From: Brucella pseudogrignonensis
Lineage (GTDB): Bacteria > Pseudomonadota > Alphaproteobacteria > Rhizobiales > Rhizobiaceae
DNA length: 64,000 nt
NCBI RefSeq assembly: GCF_032190615.1
Contig: NZ_JAVLAT010000003.1
Span: forward strand, 310,001-374,000
Direction: 5' to 3'
Under the pieces are notes generated by a model. That model was not told where the DNA came from, ran no database searches, and was given only the letters and a program-made list of their open reading frames with translations. The translations under genes were made by a program, and so were the position numbers. Numbering within the stretch: the stretch's first letter is position 1; each line of letters starts with the position of its first letter. Below are positions 17,586-26,962 of this stretch, one piece after another.

Positions 17586-18396
17586 GGGTACTGCCAAGTT
17601 GTTTGAGGTAGGCTGCACGAAGCCGTTGTGGTTGTGCTCATGCGGTCATTTCAGCCGTGTAGTCATGCCATAACGCAAACGCATCTGTCCGTGCATGACG
17701 GTAGGAATGAGCTGTGAGTTTATGGCGACGCGGGCGGAAAATCAGGTTGATCTGATCGTGAGCGGCAAGGAACCTTTGCGCATGTCGCGCTGATTTGAAC
17801 TTGCCAAATATCTTCTCGCGTTTTCGGGTTGGCCTATGCGAGACTTCGATGGCGTTATTCAGGCCTTTATGGGCTCGGTGATCCGTATCTGGTGAAAGGT
17901 TTTGTATCGGCTTAATGTAACTGCGCAGCTTATCCGTCACGACCACACGTGGTTGACCGAATTGCTTCACCAGTCTGGAGAAAAACCGTTTGGCAGCCTT
18001 GGTGTTACGACGCGTTTGAACTAAAATATCAAGAACATCGCCGTCTGCGTCAATTGCCCGCCAGAGCCAATACTTCTTTCCGCCAATCGTGATGACGACC
18101 TCATCAATGTGCCATTTATCATTCGGCCTTGGTCGGTCCCTGCGGATACAGTCGGCAAAATGGCGGCCGAAGCGATTAATCCAGACGCGAACGGTTTCCC
18201 GGCTGACAAGCACACCACGCTCTGCAAGAAGATCTTCCACATCCGCTGTGCTTAACGCAAATCGATGATAGGTCCAGACAGCGTAGGCAATAATTTCACG
18301 CGGAAAACGAAAACCCTTCAACCGGGGAAAGGAGCTAGGTAATTTCATGCCATATCGATACCGGAAACGCCAGCCTCAAACAACTTGGCAATACCG
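17586..18396 (-). mobile_element. IS6-family insertion sequence, group B, copy 1 (811 bp)
   Basis: The terminal repeats are GGGTACTGCCAAGTTGTTTGA at the left and nearly the same, inverted, at the right, each with one base differing from the other two group B copies. One intact transposase gene lies inside on the minus strand. No 8-base target duplication was recognised. This copy is the most diverged of the three, so it is probably the oldest. Confidence 0.9.
17638..18348 (-). CDS. IS6-family transposase (group B, copy 1)
   Basis: The 236-residue DDE transposase shows a helix-turn-helix (STADVEDLLAERGVLVSRETV) and catalytic residues in WHIDEVVITI, VVTDKLRSY and LNNAIEVSH. It differs at a dozen or so positions from the copies at 49470-50180 and 57134-57844. 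Confidence 0.95.
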   Translation of the reverse strand: MKLPSSFPRLKGFRFPREIIAYAVWTYHRFALSTADVEDLLAERGVLVSRETVRVWINRFGRHFADCIRRDRPRPNDKWHIDEVVITIGGKKYWLWRAIDADGDVLDILVQTRRNTKAAKRFFSRLVKQFGQPRVVVTDKLRSYIKPIQNLSPDTDHRAHKGLNNAIEVSHRPTRKREKIFGKFKSARHAQRFLAAHDQINLIFRPRRHKLTAHSYRHARTDAFALWHDYTAEMTA

Positions 18397-18467
18397 TCCT
18401 TGTTTCTTGTCTGGAATCAAGTGAGTTACCGATCCCGAAAATCGCGGTGTCGATATTTTCCATAATA

Positions 18468-18491
18468 ATTGCCAACAATATCGTTGACAAT
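18468..18491. promoter_or_regulatory. Tandem operator-like sites before the first binding-protein gene
   Basis: Two adjacent 12-mers, ATTGCCAACAAT and ATCGTTGACAAT, resemble the perfect core ATTGTATACAAT found in the promoter of the GntR regulator gene at 29.7 kb. The pair also reads as an inverted repeat with nine-base arms. It lies 71 bases upstream of the gene. Confidence 0.5.
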
Positions 18492-18562
18492 ATATCAGTG
18501 AATTAAGATAGTTCAAAAAAATTCGGATAAACGGATCTGTCGTTATTCACAAAGGGAACAGC

Positions 18563-20143
18563 ATGACGCGTCTTAATAAATTTCTTCTATCAGCACTGAG
18601 CGCTGTGGCCGTTACTGCGCCACTAATGGTAGCATCGGCTGACGCGGCTACGTTGCGATGGGGGAGCCGGGCGGACATTTACTCGCTGGATCCGAATTCC
18701 GTTCCATCAACGTCTAACTTGGCGTTTCTCAACCACATTTATGAAGGGTTGATCCGATACGGCCCAAATTTCGAGATTGAACCAGCGCTTGCCACTGAGT
18801 GGAAGCTGATTGATAATAATAAATGGCGTTTTACCCTGCGCAAGGGTGTTAAATTCCATAACGGCGCCGAATTTACGGCAGATGACGTAGTTGCTTCCAT
18901 GAACCGCGTGTCCGATCCGACTTCGCCGCTGCGGGGCAATATCCCGCTTTATGTCGGGGTCGATAAGGTCGATGATTACACGGTCGACATTGAGGTCTCC
19001 TCGCCAAGCGCACTTTTCCTGAACGATATGACCAATATCTTCATGTTCGATGCAGACTGGCTGAAAGACAACAATGCAGAAAAGCCAACGGACATAGCTT
19101 CAAACACTGAAAATTTTGCGACGCACAACACCAATGGCACTGGCCCATTCAAGCTGGATAGCCGTGTCCCGGATTCCAAAACTGTTCTACTGGTCAACGA
19201 TCAGTGGTGGGACGAAAAGAAACATAATCTTGACCGTATCGAATATGTACCGATCTCTTCTGCGGCTACACGCGTTGCTGCACTTTTGTCAGGTGAAATC
19301 GATCTGGTGGATTCTGCTCCAATTCAGGATTTGCCACGATTAGAATCGTCTCCGGGCATTAACGTGAACAAGCGCACAGAACTCCGTACGGTCTTCATTG
19401 CCTTCAATGGCAAGGAAAAGCTTGAGGACGGTCGTCCCAATCCATTTCTCGATGAGCATGTGCGGCAAGCTGTGGAAGCGAGCCTTGATCGTGATCTTAT
19501 CAACCAGAAAATCATGCGCGGGCTCGCACGTCCTACAGGGTCACTCATAGCGCCCGAAATTGCCGGCTATGCTGAATCTCTCGATGTGTATCAGCCCGCC
19601 GATCCCAAGCAGGCACAGAAACTGTTGGAAGATGCGGACCAAAAAGGTTTGGCATTTACCTATCTGTGTATGAATGATGAAAGTATCAACGAAGAAGATA
19701 TATGCTCGGGTATAGCCAATATGCTTAAGCGTTCGGGTTTTGAACCAACAATAGACATGGGGCCGAGGGCTGTTCAGCAGCCTAAACGCACCAACGGCAA
19801 GGCGGACATGTTCAATTTGAGTTGGGCAAACGAGCCGACACTGGATGCCTATTCGCTTCTGTCACAAGTTCTTTCGACGCGCAGTGGCTCCACCGGTGTT
19901 TCTAACTACGGTGGCTGGTCTTATCCGGAACTCGACGATCTGGTCAAAAAGGCAGCAAATGAGCCGGACACCGCCAAACGGCTGGCTCTGGAAGAGGAGG
20001 CTCTAAAGATCGCCAAGGATAAGGCGATTTTGATTCCTTTGCATCAACAGCCGATTGCATGGGGTATGTTAGAAAAAGTTAAAAGCGTTGACTTCCGTGC
20101 CGACAACAAGCCGCGTCATTGGCACACCATGATGGCCGAATAA
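18563..20143 (+). CDS. Periplasmic solute-binding protein, family 5 (paralogue 1)
   Basis: The 526-residue protein has a signal peptide ending near residue 28 (VASADA before ATLRWG). The family-5 features are WRFTLRKGVKFHNGAEFTADDVV and the NGTGPFKLDSRVPDSK region. It is strongly similar over its full length to the next binding protein (20698-22257); shared stretches include IPLHQQPIAWG and DNKPRHW. It is followed by its own terminator, so it is probably monocistronic and uses the transporter encoded downstream. The duplication suggests two ligands served by one transporter. The ligand is unknown, but the adjacent amidohydrolases suggest a heterocyclic amide rather than a peptide. Confidence 0.88.
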   Translation: MTRLNKFLLSALSAVAVTAPLMVASADAATLRWGSRADIYSLDPNSVPSTSNLAFLNHIYEGLIRYGPNFEIEPALATEWKLIDNNKWRFTLRKGVKFHNGAEFTADDVVASMNRVSDPTSPLRGNIPLYVGVDKVDDYTVDIEVSSPSALFLNDMTNIFMFDADWLKDNNAEKPTDIASNTENFATHNTNGTGPFKLDSRVPDSKTVLLVNDQWWDEKKHNLDRIEYVPISSAATRVAALLSGEIDLVDSAPIQDLPRLESSPGINVNKRTELRTVFIAFNGKEKLEDGRPNPFLDEHVRQAVEASLDRDLINQKIMRGLARPTGSLIAPEIAGYAESLDVYQPADPKQAQKLLEDADQKGLAFTYLCMNDESINEEDICSGIANMLKRSGFEPTIDMGPRAVQQPKRTNGKADMFNLSWANEPTLDAYSLLSQVLSTRSGSTGVSNYGGWSYPELDDLVKKAANEPDTAKRLALEEEALKIAKDKAILIPLHQQPIAWGMLEKVKSVDFRADNKPRHWHTMMAE

Positions 20144-20163
20144 CATTATTGTCCGTAAATGTT

Positions 20164-20190
20164 AGAGCGTCCAACAGTAAAGGACGCTCT
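20164..20190 (+). terminator. Hairpin terminator after binding-protein paralogue 1
   Basis: A nine-base stem (AGAGCGTCC with GGACGCTCT) and a nine-base loop lie 20 bases after the stop, followed by ATTG rather than a T run. It separates the two binding-protein genes. Confidence 0.6.
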
Positions 20191-20697
20191 ATTGCATTCA
20201 TACTCAAAACAAGCCCTGAGGAAAATTGAGTTGGGCGGTTCGTCAACTTCAGGGCAATTTTATTACAGTCATGCTTTTTAAAATGCAGCGCTGATGACGA
20301 CAAGAAATAGGTATTTCTCATGTGCTGGAGACCATCCATTGTGCACCTCATTCAAACGGTAAGAAACCAATCAGCCCGTCACAATCTCCTGACAATCCTT
20401 TGACAATTCAGGCTGGTTTGATCGTGATGTTGACTGTTATCGTCGACTTTAGATGCGAAAAATATTCAAATATTGTCTACAATCTCGTTGACAACTTTTT
20501 GCTAATATAGATACTGTTATCAATGGCCAATGAAGAAGCCGCAAAGGCTCAGGCCCCTGATGCAGGGAGGAAATCACATTCAGCATACTTCGTGTTTAGC
20601 ACGAAGAAATGACATTTTCGTACTCGTCTTGGGTATGATGGTGCTTGAAGAAAAGATCCCCAAAAAGGGGACAAAATTTCCAGAAGCGGAGCAATCA
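20191..20697 (+). other. Intergenic region between the two binding-protein genes
   Basis: About 500 bases without a convincing gene. An open frame from 20530 is continuous with the binding protein, but the Shine-Dalgarno-led start at 20698 and signal peptide make it untranslated leader. The tandem operator-like site (20472-20495) is the only structure recognised. Confidence 0.55.
20472..20495. promoter_or_regulatory. Tandem operator-like sites before the second binding-protein gene
   Basis: Adjacent 12-mers ATTGTCTACAAT and CTCGTTGACAAC match the arrangement at 18468-18491. The first differs by one base from the perfect palindromic core at 29811-29822. It lies about 200 bases upstream of the gene, implying a long leader. 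Confidence 0.5.
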
Positions 20698-22257
20698 ATG
20701 TTAAAGAAATTGGGCCTTGCGGCCACTATGCTGGTGAGTCTGACTTTGTCGGGCCATGCGGAAACACTCAAATGGGGGGCTGCACGAGACATTTATTCAC
20801 TCGACCCCTATTCGTATGGCGATAGTTACACGCTGTCTTTCCTCAATCATGTTTATGAGGGGCTGGTTCGCTACGATGCGGATTTAAAGATCGAGCCTGC
20901 ACTCGCACAATCATGGGAAAATATTTCGGATACGACGTGGCGTTTTCATTTGCGAAAAGGTGTGAAATTCCATGACGGTGCCGAATTTACGGCTGATGAT
21001 GTTCTGGCGTCGCTCAAGCGGGTAAGCGATCCGGTTTCGCCGTTGCGAGGAAACTTGCCTGCCTACAAGTCCTCCAGCAAGGTTGATGATTACACCGTCG
21101 ACATTGAACTCAGCGGCCCTTATCCGCTCCTTCTCAACGATCTCACAAATATTCATATTTTTGATGAGGGTTGGCTCAAGAAAAATAATTCAGAGAAGCC
21201 CACTGATGTTGGGGCAAAAATTGAGGGTTACGCTACCTATAACACCAATGGAACCGGGCCATTCAAGCTTGAGAGCCGTGTCCCGGATTCAAAAACCATT
21301 CTTGTGAAAAATGCGGATTGGTGGGATGAATCCCAATCCAATATCGACCGTATAGAATTCACACCTATCACCTCTGCTGCAACGCGAGTGGCAGCGTTGC
21401 TATCGGGTGAAATCAACTTCACGGAAAATGCGCCTTCGCAAGATTTACCGCGGTTGCAAGCGCAGCCAGATTTGAATGTTCTTGAGCGTACTGATCTTCG
21501 CACAGTGATGATGGGCTTTAATCGTAAGCCGGAACTTGCTGACGGTTCTCAGAATAAGTTTAACGATCTGCGCGTGAGACAGGCCTTTGCTCATGCTCTT
21601 GATCGGGATCTGATCCAGAAGCGTATCATGCGCGGAAAGTCACGCACCGCAGGCGCGGTCGTTGCTCCGGAAATTCCCGGATACACTGCGGAACTGGATA
21701 CAACTTTGGCATATGACCCGGAGCTCTCCAAGAAGCTTTTGGCTGAAGCAGGCGCGGTCGACTTTCCATTCACGCTGGTATGCACAACAGATGCTTATGT
21801 GAATGAGGAAGAGCTTTGTCAGGGTATGGTGAATATGTTGAGCCGTGGCGGTTTCAAACCACAACTCGATATTGCTCCAACGGCTGCGCAAGCGCCGAAA
21901 CGTACCGGCGGCAAAGCGGACGTCTATCTCATTGGTTGGGCGACCGAGCCAATGCTGGACAGCTATTCCATCCTGCTTCAGATGATTGCCACAAAGACTG
22001 CAAATGCTGGCGTTTTCAACTGGGGCGGATGGAGCTATCCAGAGATCGACGAGCTCATTGTACAAGCTTCTACTGAAATGGATCGTCCTAAGCGTGTCGC
22101 ACTCCAGACCAAAGCGTTGGAGATGGCGAAAGACGAAATAGTGATGTTACCCCTGCACCAACAGCCTATGGCCTGGGTTATGTCGAAGAATATCGACAAG
22201 ATCGTGCAGTTGCCTGACAACAAGCCGCGTCATTGGCTGACGCGTTTTGCCCAATAA
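20698..22257 (+). CDS. Periplasmic solute-binding protein, family 5 (paralogue 2)
   Basis: The protein is 519 residues from the ATG at 20698. This start has GGAG six bases upstream and directly begins a signal peptide (MLKKLGLAATMLVSLTLSGHA), whereas the longer frame adds 56 residues with no such features. It is co-directional with the permease, amidohydrolase and ATPase genes that follow, so it is the first gene of that operon. It matches paralogue 1 throughout, including FHLRKGVKFHDGAEFTADDV and SRVPDSKTI. Probable ligands are the substrates of the downstream amidohydrolases. Confidence 0.88.
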   Translation: MLKKLGLAATMLVSLTLSGHAETLKWGAARDIYSLDPYSYGDSYTLSFLNHVYEGLVRYDADLKIEPALAQSWENISDTTWRFHLRKGVKFHDGAEFTADDVLASLKRVSDPVSPLRGNLPAYKSSSKVDDYTVDIELSGPYPLLLNDLTNIHIFDEGWLKKNNSEKPTDVGAKIEGYATYNTNGTGPFKLESRVPDSKTILVKNADWWDESQSNIDRIEFTPITSAATRVAALLSGEINFTENAPSQDLPRLQAQPDLNVLERTDLRTVMMGFNRKPELADGSQNKFNDLRVRQAFAHALDRDLIQKRIMRGKSRTAGAVVAPEIPGYTAELDTTLAYDPELSKKLLAEAGAVDFPFTLVCTTDAYVNEEELCQGMVNMLSRGGFKPQLDIAPTAAQAPKRTGGKADVYLIGWATEPMLDSYSILLQMIATKTANAGVFNWGGWSYPEIDELIVQASTEMDRPKRVALQTKALEMAKDEIVMLPLHQQPMAWVMSKNIDKIVQLPDNKPRHWLTRFAQ

Positions 22258-22271
22258 TCTGATGATGCTGT

Positions 22272-22291
22272 CCCGGGGATGCGTCCCCGGG
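22272..22291 (+). promoter_or_regulatory. Intercistronic hairpin between binding-protein and permease genes
   Basis: A perfect eight-base GC-rich stem (CCCGGGGA with TCCCCGGG) and TGCG loop sit 15 bases after the stop. Such hairpins commonly stabilise the binding-protein part of the message, giving excess periplasmic protein over membrane components. Confidence 0.6.
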
Positions 22292-22319
22292 CGTACCATG
22301 TTGTTACCGAGGAAATTTC

Positions 22320-23288
22320 ATGCTGGTTTTTATCATTAAGCGCCTGGCAAACGCTGTCATGGTGATGTTGGCCGTCGCTTTGCTTGCCTTTCTGATTTTC
22401 CGCCTTGCGGGCGATCCAGTCGAGATGATGGCCAATGAACAAATGACACAGGCCGACCGCGATAATTTGCGCGAACGGCTGGGTCTCAATGATGGCCTGC
22501 TTGTTCAATATTCGCGCTTTGTTGTGAATGCTGCGCAAGGGAATTTTGGTATTTCCTACCGAAATGGTCAGGATGTATTGGGTCTGATAAGCGAGCGATT
22601 TCCCGCAACGCTTGAGCTGGTTTTCGTTGCGACGATCATTTCACTCTTAGTTGGATTGCCTTTGGGTGTGCTCACCGCCATCAAACGCGGAAAATGGTAC
22701 ACGGAGAGTCTCCAGTTTCTTTCCATCGTTGGCGTATCGCTACCCAGTTTCGTGGTCGGTATTCTGCTTATCCTTGTTTTCTCTGTATCAATTGGCTGGT
22801 TTCCCGCCTTCGGACGCGGCGAAGTTGTTTATATTGGCGGTTGGTCCACTGGCCTTCTCACTCCGTCGGGAAGAGCTGCAATTATCCTCCCGGCTATAGC
22901 TCTTTCGCTTTATCAGGTTACGCTCGTGATGCGTCTGGTACGTGCTGAAATGCTGGAAGTTCTGCGATCCGACTACATCAAGTTCGCGCGCGCACGGGGT
23001 ATTCCGAGATGGCGCATTTATTTCAGGCATGCATTGCGTAATTGTCTTATGCCTGTCGTGACCTTGACGGCGATGAATATCGGTTCGCTGATTGCTTTCG
23101 CACTGATCACGGAAACGGTTTTCCAGTGGCCGGGGATGGGTATGTTGTTCATTCAGGCTGTCACGTTTCTCGATATTCCCGTGATGGCGGCTTATCTTTG
23201 CATCATTTCCTTCATTTTTGTCGTGCTGAACACTCTGGTGGACGTTGCCTATGCGGTAATCGATCCTCGATTGCGCACGGCTCGCTGA
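22320..23288 (+). CDS. ABC transporter permease, DppB type
   Basis: The 322-residue inner-membrane protein has a first helix at about 8-28, the FRLAGDPVEMM motif, a long periplasmic loop, the EAA motif (FARARGIPRWRIYFRHALRN) and the DPRLR ending. It pairs with the DppC-type product encoded 19 bases downstream. The start at 22320 follows a GAGG ribosome site. Confidence 0.92.
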   Translation: MLVFIIKRLANAVMVMLAVALLAFLIFRLAGDPVEMMANEQMTQADRDNLRERLGLNDGLLVQYSRFVVNAAQGNFGISYRNGQDVLGLISERFPATLELVFVATIISLLVGLPLGVLTAIKRGKWYTESLQFLSIVGVSLPSFVVGILLILVFSVSIGWFPAFGRGEVVYIGGWSTGLLTPSGRAAIILPAIALSLYQVTLVMRLVRAEMLEVLRSDYIKFARARGIPRWRIYFRHALRNCLMPVVTLTAMNIGSLIAFALITETVFQWPGMGMLFIQAVTFLDIPVMAAYLCIISFIFVVLNTLVDVAYAVIDPRLRTAR

Positions 23289-23307
23289 TCAACGGGAGTC
23301 TGTCTTA

Positions 23308-24258
23308 ATGAGCACCCCATCCTCACAAGCCACCCCCGTCACGCGTCTTTCGCTTGTTCAGCGAGTTCGTAAAAGTGATCTGTGGTGGTCCTTCACACAC
23401 AGCAAGACGGCGATGATAAGCGCAGCCCTGCTTGCCGTTCTGATCTTGAGCGCATTGTTCGCACCTTTGATCGCACCACAAAATCCCTATGATGGTGCGG
23501 CACTCGACATGTGGAAAGCAGAGCTGCCTCCACTATGGGAAGAGGGAGGTGAATGGCCGTTCCTACTGGGCACCGACACGCAAGGCCGTGACATGCTTTC
23601 GGCCATTCTTTACGGCACCAGAATTTCTATCGTCATCGGTATCGCTTCGGTGTTGCTTTCCCTGCTGATCGGTCTGACTGCTGGATTGGTCTCCGGCTAT
23701 TTCGGTGGCTTTATCGACAATCTGCTGATGCGTTTCGGTGACGTGACCCTTTCAATACCAACCATTCTCGTGGCCATTCTCGTTTCAACGGTTGTGCGAC
23801 AGATGTTGCCAGTGAGCCTTCGTGAGATTGGCGCGTCAGCAGTGCTGATCCTGGCAATCTCACTTTCAGCATGGGTGCAATATGCCCGTACTGTTCGAGC
23901 GCAGGTGATTGTAGAGGCGGGTAAGGATTATGTGTCTGCGGCACGGCTGATAGGAGTGCCGTCGCGTCGGATCATGACAAAGCACATCCTGCCCAACACA
24001 CTGACACCCATTATGGTCGCGGCAACGCTTAATTTCGGTATGGCGATCCTGACCGAAGCGACCCTTTCATTCCTTGGAATAGGCATGCCGCCGAGCCAGC
24101 CGTCGCTGGGAACCCTGATCCGTATCGGCAATCAGTTCCTGTTTTCCGGTTCATGGTGGATTGTGGTTTTCCCCGTCATCCAGCTCTGCCTGCTTGTCGT
24201 GGCCGTCAATATGCTCGGCGATTGGCTGCGCGATGCGCTTAATCCGAAATTGAGGTAA
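23308..24258 (+). CDS. ABC transporter permease, DppC type
   Basis: The 316-residue protein contains the N-terminal OppC/DppC domain (AMISAALLAVLILSALFAPLIAP, then LLGTDTQGRDMLS). Transport-domain helices and the EAA loop follow (VSAARLIGVPSRRIMTKHILPN). It is membrane-bound and forms the translocation pore with the DppB-type partner. Five bases separate its stop from the amidohydrolase start, so the enzymes are expressed with the transporter. Confidence 0.92.
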   Translation: MSTPSSQATPVTRLSLVQRVRKSDLWWSFTHSKTAMISAALLAVLILSALFAPLIAPQNPYDGAALDMWKAELPPLWEEGGEWPFLLGTDTQGRDMLSAILYGTRISIVIGIASVLLSLLIGLTAGLVSGYFGGFIDNLLMRFGDVTLSIPTILVAILVSTVVRQMLPVSLREIGASAVLILAISLSAWVQYARTVRAQVIVEAGKDYVSAARLIGVPSRRIMTKHILPNTLTPIMVAATLNFGMAILTEATLSFLGIGMPPSQPSLGTLIRIGNQFLFSGSWWIVVFPVIQLCLLVVAVNMLGDWLRDALNPKLR

Positions 24259-24263
24259 GTTAA

Positions 24264-25457
24264 ATGAACAATCTTTTGCTTCGCAACATCCGTCCTATGG
24301 CAGGCGAAAACTGCGACGTTTTAATCAAAGATGGAAAAATTGCGGGTTTCGGACAGTTTTCGGCAGAGCCTGGTGTGGCTGTTGAAGACGGGAATAATTC
24401 TATCCTGATCCCGGGATTGATTGATGCTCACACGCATCTCGACAAGACAACCTGGGGCATGCCGTGGCACGTTAATAACCGTGCTGCAATTTTACGGGAG
24501 CGTATCGATTTCGAACGCGAGCACAGGCTGGAAATCGGGATAGACCCCCATCGTCAGTCGATGCGCCATGCTATTGGTCTTTCGGCCCATGGCGGTACCC
24601 ATATCCGTAGTCATGTCGACATTGACCCGATCCACGGTTTGACACTTGTTGAAGGTATCTGGGAAACACGCGAAAAGCTCAAAGGCATCATCGACATTGA
24701 GGTTGTCGCTTTTCCCCAGTCCGGCTTGATGGTCATGCCGGGCACTCATGATTTGCTTGATGAAGCATTGCGTCAGGGTTGCGAAGTTCTGGGCGGGATT
24801 GACCCATGTGGCATCGATCGCGACCCAAAAGGCCAACTGGACACTCTATTCTCACTTGCAACAAAACATGGTGTGCCGATCGACATTCATCTGCACGAGA
24901 CGGGTGATCTTGGCGCCTTCACAATGGAGCTTATCTTTGAGCGAATCCGTGCAAATGGCATGGAAGGCAAGGTCGCAATCAGTCATGCATTTGCGCTTGG
25001 GATGAATGACTATCTACGGGTTGACCAACTTATCGAACAGCTGGCAATTCTGGATGTTGCAATTCTAACCACTGGCGCACCTTCCGCGACGGTCCCATCA
25101 ATCAGACGCTTGAAAGAAGCCGGTGTGCGTATCGGCGGCGGTTGTGACGGCATTCGCGATACGTGGGGTCCATGGGGGCAGCCTGATATGCTTGACCGTG
25201 CCAAGATCATCGGCATGAAAAATGGCGTTCGTTCCGATCATGAACTGGAGCACGTCCTTTATATCGTGTCTCAGGGTGGAGCAGATGTCATGGCGCTTGA
25301 AAATTACGGTCTTGATATCGGTTGTGATGCTGATTTTACCCTTTTGACCGGCGAAACGCTGGCGCATGCGGTGGTCGATGTAGCGCCGCGCCCGCTGGTC
25401 GTAAAAGGCGGCCGTATTACAGCCCGCCAAGGCGTATCTGTGGTTGAAATGCCATGA
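24264..25457 (+). CDS. Cytosine-deaminase-like amidohydrolase
   Basis: The 397-residue metal-dependent hydrolase has a composite beta domain and TIM barrel like CodA. Metal ligands are His 56 and His 58 in GLIDAHTHLDK, with later HLHETGD and SHAFALG histidines, and the CodA-type FPQSG strand. An aspartate lies in GGGCDGIRDTWGPWG, equivalent to the catalytic DxxRDPW region of cytosine deaminase. It would deaminate or hydrolyse a cytosine-like heterocycle or cyclic amide in the cytoplasm. The four-base overlap with the next amidohydrolase gene implies they act together. The true substrate is not determined. Confidence 0.85.
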   Translation: MNNLLLRNIRPMAGENCDVLIKDGKIAGFGQFSAEPGVAVEDGNNSILIPGLIDAHTHLDKTTWGMPWHVNNRAAILRERIDFEREHRLEIGIDPHRQSMRHAIGLSAHGGTHIRSHVDIDPIHGLTLVEGIWETREKLKGIIDIEVVAFPQSGLMVMPGTHDLLDEALRQGCEVLGGIDPCGIDRDPKGQLDTLFSLATKHGVPIDIHLHETGDLGAFTMELIFERIRANGMEGKVAISHAFALGMNDYLRVDQLIEQLAILDVAILTTGAPSATVPSIRRLKEAGVRIGGGCDGIRDTWGPWGQPDMLDRAKIIGMKNGVRSDHELEHVLYIVSQGGADVMALENYGLDIGCDADFTLLTGETLAHAVVDVAPRPLVVKGGRITARQGVSVVEMP

Positions 25458-26962
25458 AGAATGCTGTTCTGAATTCTCTTGTGTTGGGTGCGCGGCCGTC
25501 TGGCCGCACTCTTATCACGGCGCGTTGGGTGGTCGGGCATAAAGACGGTGGCCATCGCCTGCTCAAAGATGGTGAAGTGGTTTTTGAGGGTGGTCAGATC
25601 CTCTTCGTCGGGCACCAGTTTCCCGGAGAAGTCGCACGCCGAATAGACTTTGGTAACGCACTTATCAGTCCCGGCTTGATTGATCTCGACGCTCTTTCAG
25701 ATCTCGATACGACTATTCTTGGAATTGACCATCATCCCGGCTGGGCGAAAGGTCGTGTTTGGCCGCGCTCCTATGTCGATGCCGGACCCTACGAGATGTA
25801 TGATGAAGGTCAATTGGGCTTTCAAAAGCGGTTTGCTTTCGGCCAGCTTTTATTGAACGGTATCACAACTGCTGCTCCGATTGCTTCGTTGTTTTATCGC
25901 GAGTGGGGAGAAACGGTTGCAGAGTTTGATGCTGCCTCAGACGCCGCCGGCGATTTGGGCCTGCGTGTTTATCTAAGCCCCGCATATCGCTCAGGTGGTA
26001 TGGTTCTTGAGCAGCCGGGCAAAATTGTTCCTGTTTTCGATGAAGAACGCGGTTTTCAGGGGCTCAGCAATGCAATTGCGTATATTGAGCGTCAAAACGG
26101 TCGTCATGGTGATCTTGTGCGTGGCATGCTCGCTCCCGATCGGGTGGAGACTTCGACGCTCGCTCTTATCAAACGTACAGATGCGGCTGCACGTGATCTC
26201 GGCTGTAAGTTTCGACTTCATATGGCTCAAGGAGCCATGGAAGTCGATACCGTGCGCATGTTGCATGGTTCTACTGCACCGGTTTGGCTCGCCAGCCATG
26301 GGTTACTGAGCGAGCGGCTAATTGCTCCACATGCTACCAACGCCACCGATGAAGATCTCGATCTTTATGCGCAAAACGCTGTGTCAATCGTGCATTGTCC
26401 GCTGGTTTCAGGTCGTGGCGGTTCAATTCTGAAGTCGTTCTCCGACTGTCGTATGCGTGGGATTAATGTCGCCATGGGTACGGATACGACTCCGCCCGAT
26501 ATGCTGATGAATTTGCTGGCTGGACTTATTACCGGACGGGTGGCTGACAATGCACCTGATCGTCTGCGTACTGCTGATCTGTTTGACGCAGCGACGCTTG
26601 GTGGTGCGAAGGCTTTGGGCCGCGCAGATATTGGTCATTTATCACCCGGAGCGCGGGCCGACATTGCTGTTTTCCGTTTGGATGACACCTTTATGGCTCC
26701 GTCGATTGATCCTATCACAACGATTGTTGTCGGTGGATCTGGAAAGATAACCCAAGCTGTCTTTGTGGATGGCCGTGTTTCAATGATTGATCGGCAGTTG
26801 GCGGGCTTTGACATGGAAAAAGCACGAGAGCAGGCACAGACCCAGTTTGACAGCCTGATTGCGAAATATCCTGAGAGGAGTTGGAATAATCCTCCGGTCA
26901 GCCAAATATTCCCACCAAGCTATCCTGTTGTAGCGCCAAGAGAGGAAAAAACACATGGTTGA
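25454..26962 (+). CDS. AtzA/TrzA-like amidohydrolase with altered HxH motif
   Basis: The 502-residue protein belongs to the chlorohydrolase/guanine-deaminase branch of the amidohydrolase superfamily. The strand that normally reads GLIDxHxH reads GLIDLDALSDLD (about 74-85), lacking both first-strand histidines. Later candidates remain: His in FRLHMAQG, His in ASHGLL and the Asp in MGTDTTPPD. Either the metal site is rearranged or catalysis relies on a single-metal arrangement without HxH. The gene overlaps its neighbours on both sides (ATGA with the CodA-like gene, eight bases with the ATPase), so it is integral to the pathway. I do not assign a substrate. Confidence 0.8.
   Translation: MKNAVLNSLVLGARPSGRTLITARWVVGHKDGGHRLLKDGEVVFEGGQILFVGHQFPGEVARRIDFGNALISPGLIDLDALSDLDTTILGIDHHPGWAKGRVWPRSYVDAGPYEMYDEGQLGFQKRFAFGQLLLNGITTAAPIASLFYREWGETVAEFDAASDAAGDLGLRVYLSPAYRSGGMVLEQPGKIVPVFDEERGFQGLSNAIAYIERQNGRHGDLVRGMLAPDRVETSTLALIKRTDAAARDLGCKFRLHMAQGAMEVDTVRMLHGSTAPVWLASHGLLSERLIAPHATNATDEDLDLYAQNAVSIVHCPLVSGRGGSILKSFSDCRMRGINVAMGTDTTPPDMLMNLLAGLITGRVADNAPDRLRTADLFDAATLGGAKALGRADIGHLSPGARADIAVFRLDDTFMAPSIDPITTIVVGGSGKITQAVFVDGRVSMIDRQLAGFDMEKAREQAQTQFDSLIAKYPERSWNNPPVSQIFPPSYPVVAPREEKTHG

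Noticed and set aside
20530-20697. A 56-residue N-terminal extension of the second binding protein
   Set aside because: The internal ATG at 20698 has a good ribosome site and starts a normal signal peptide; the extension would bury the signal peptide.
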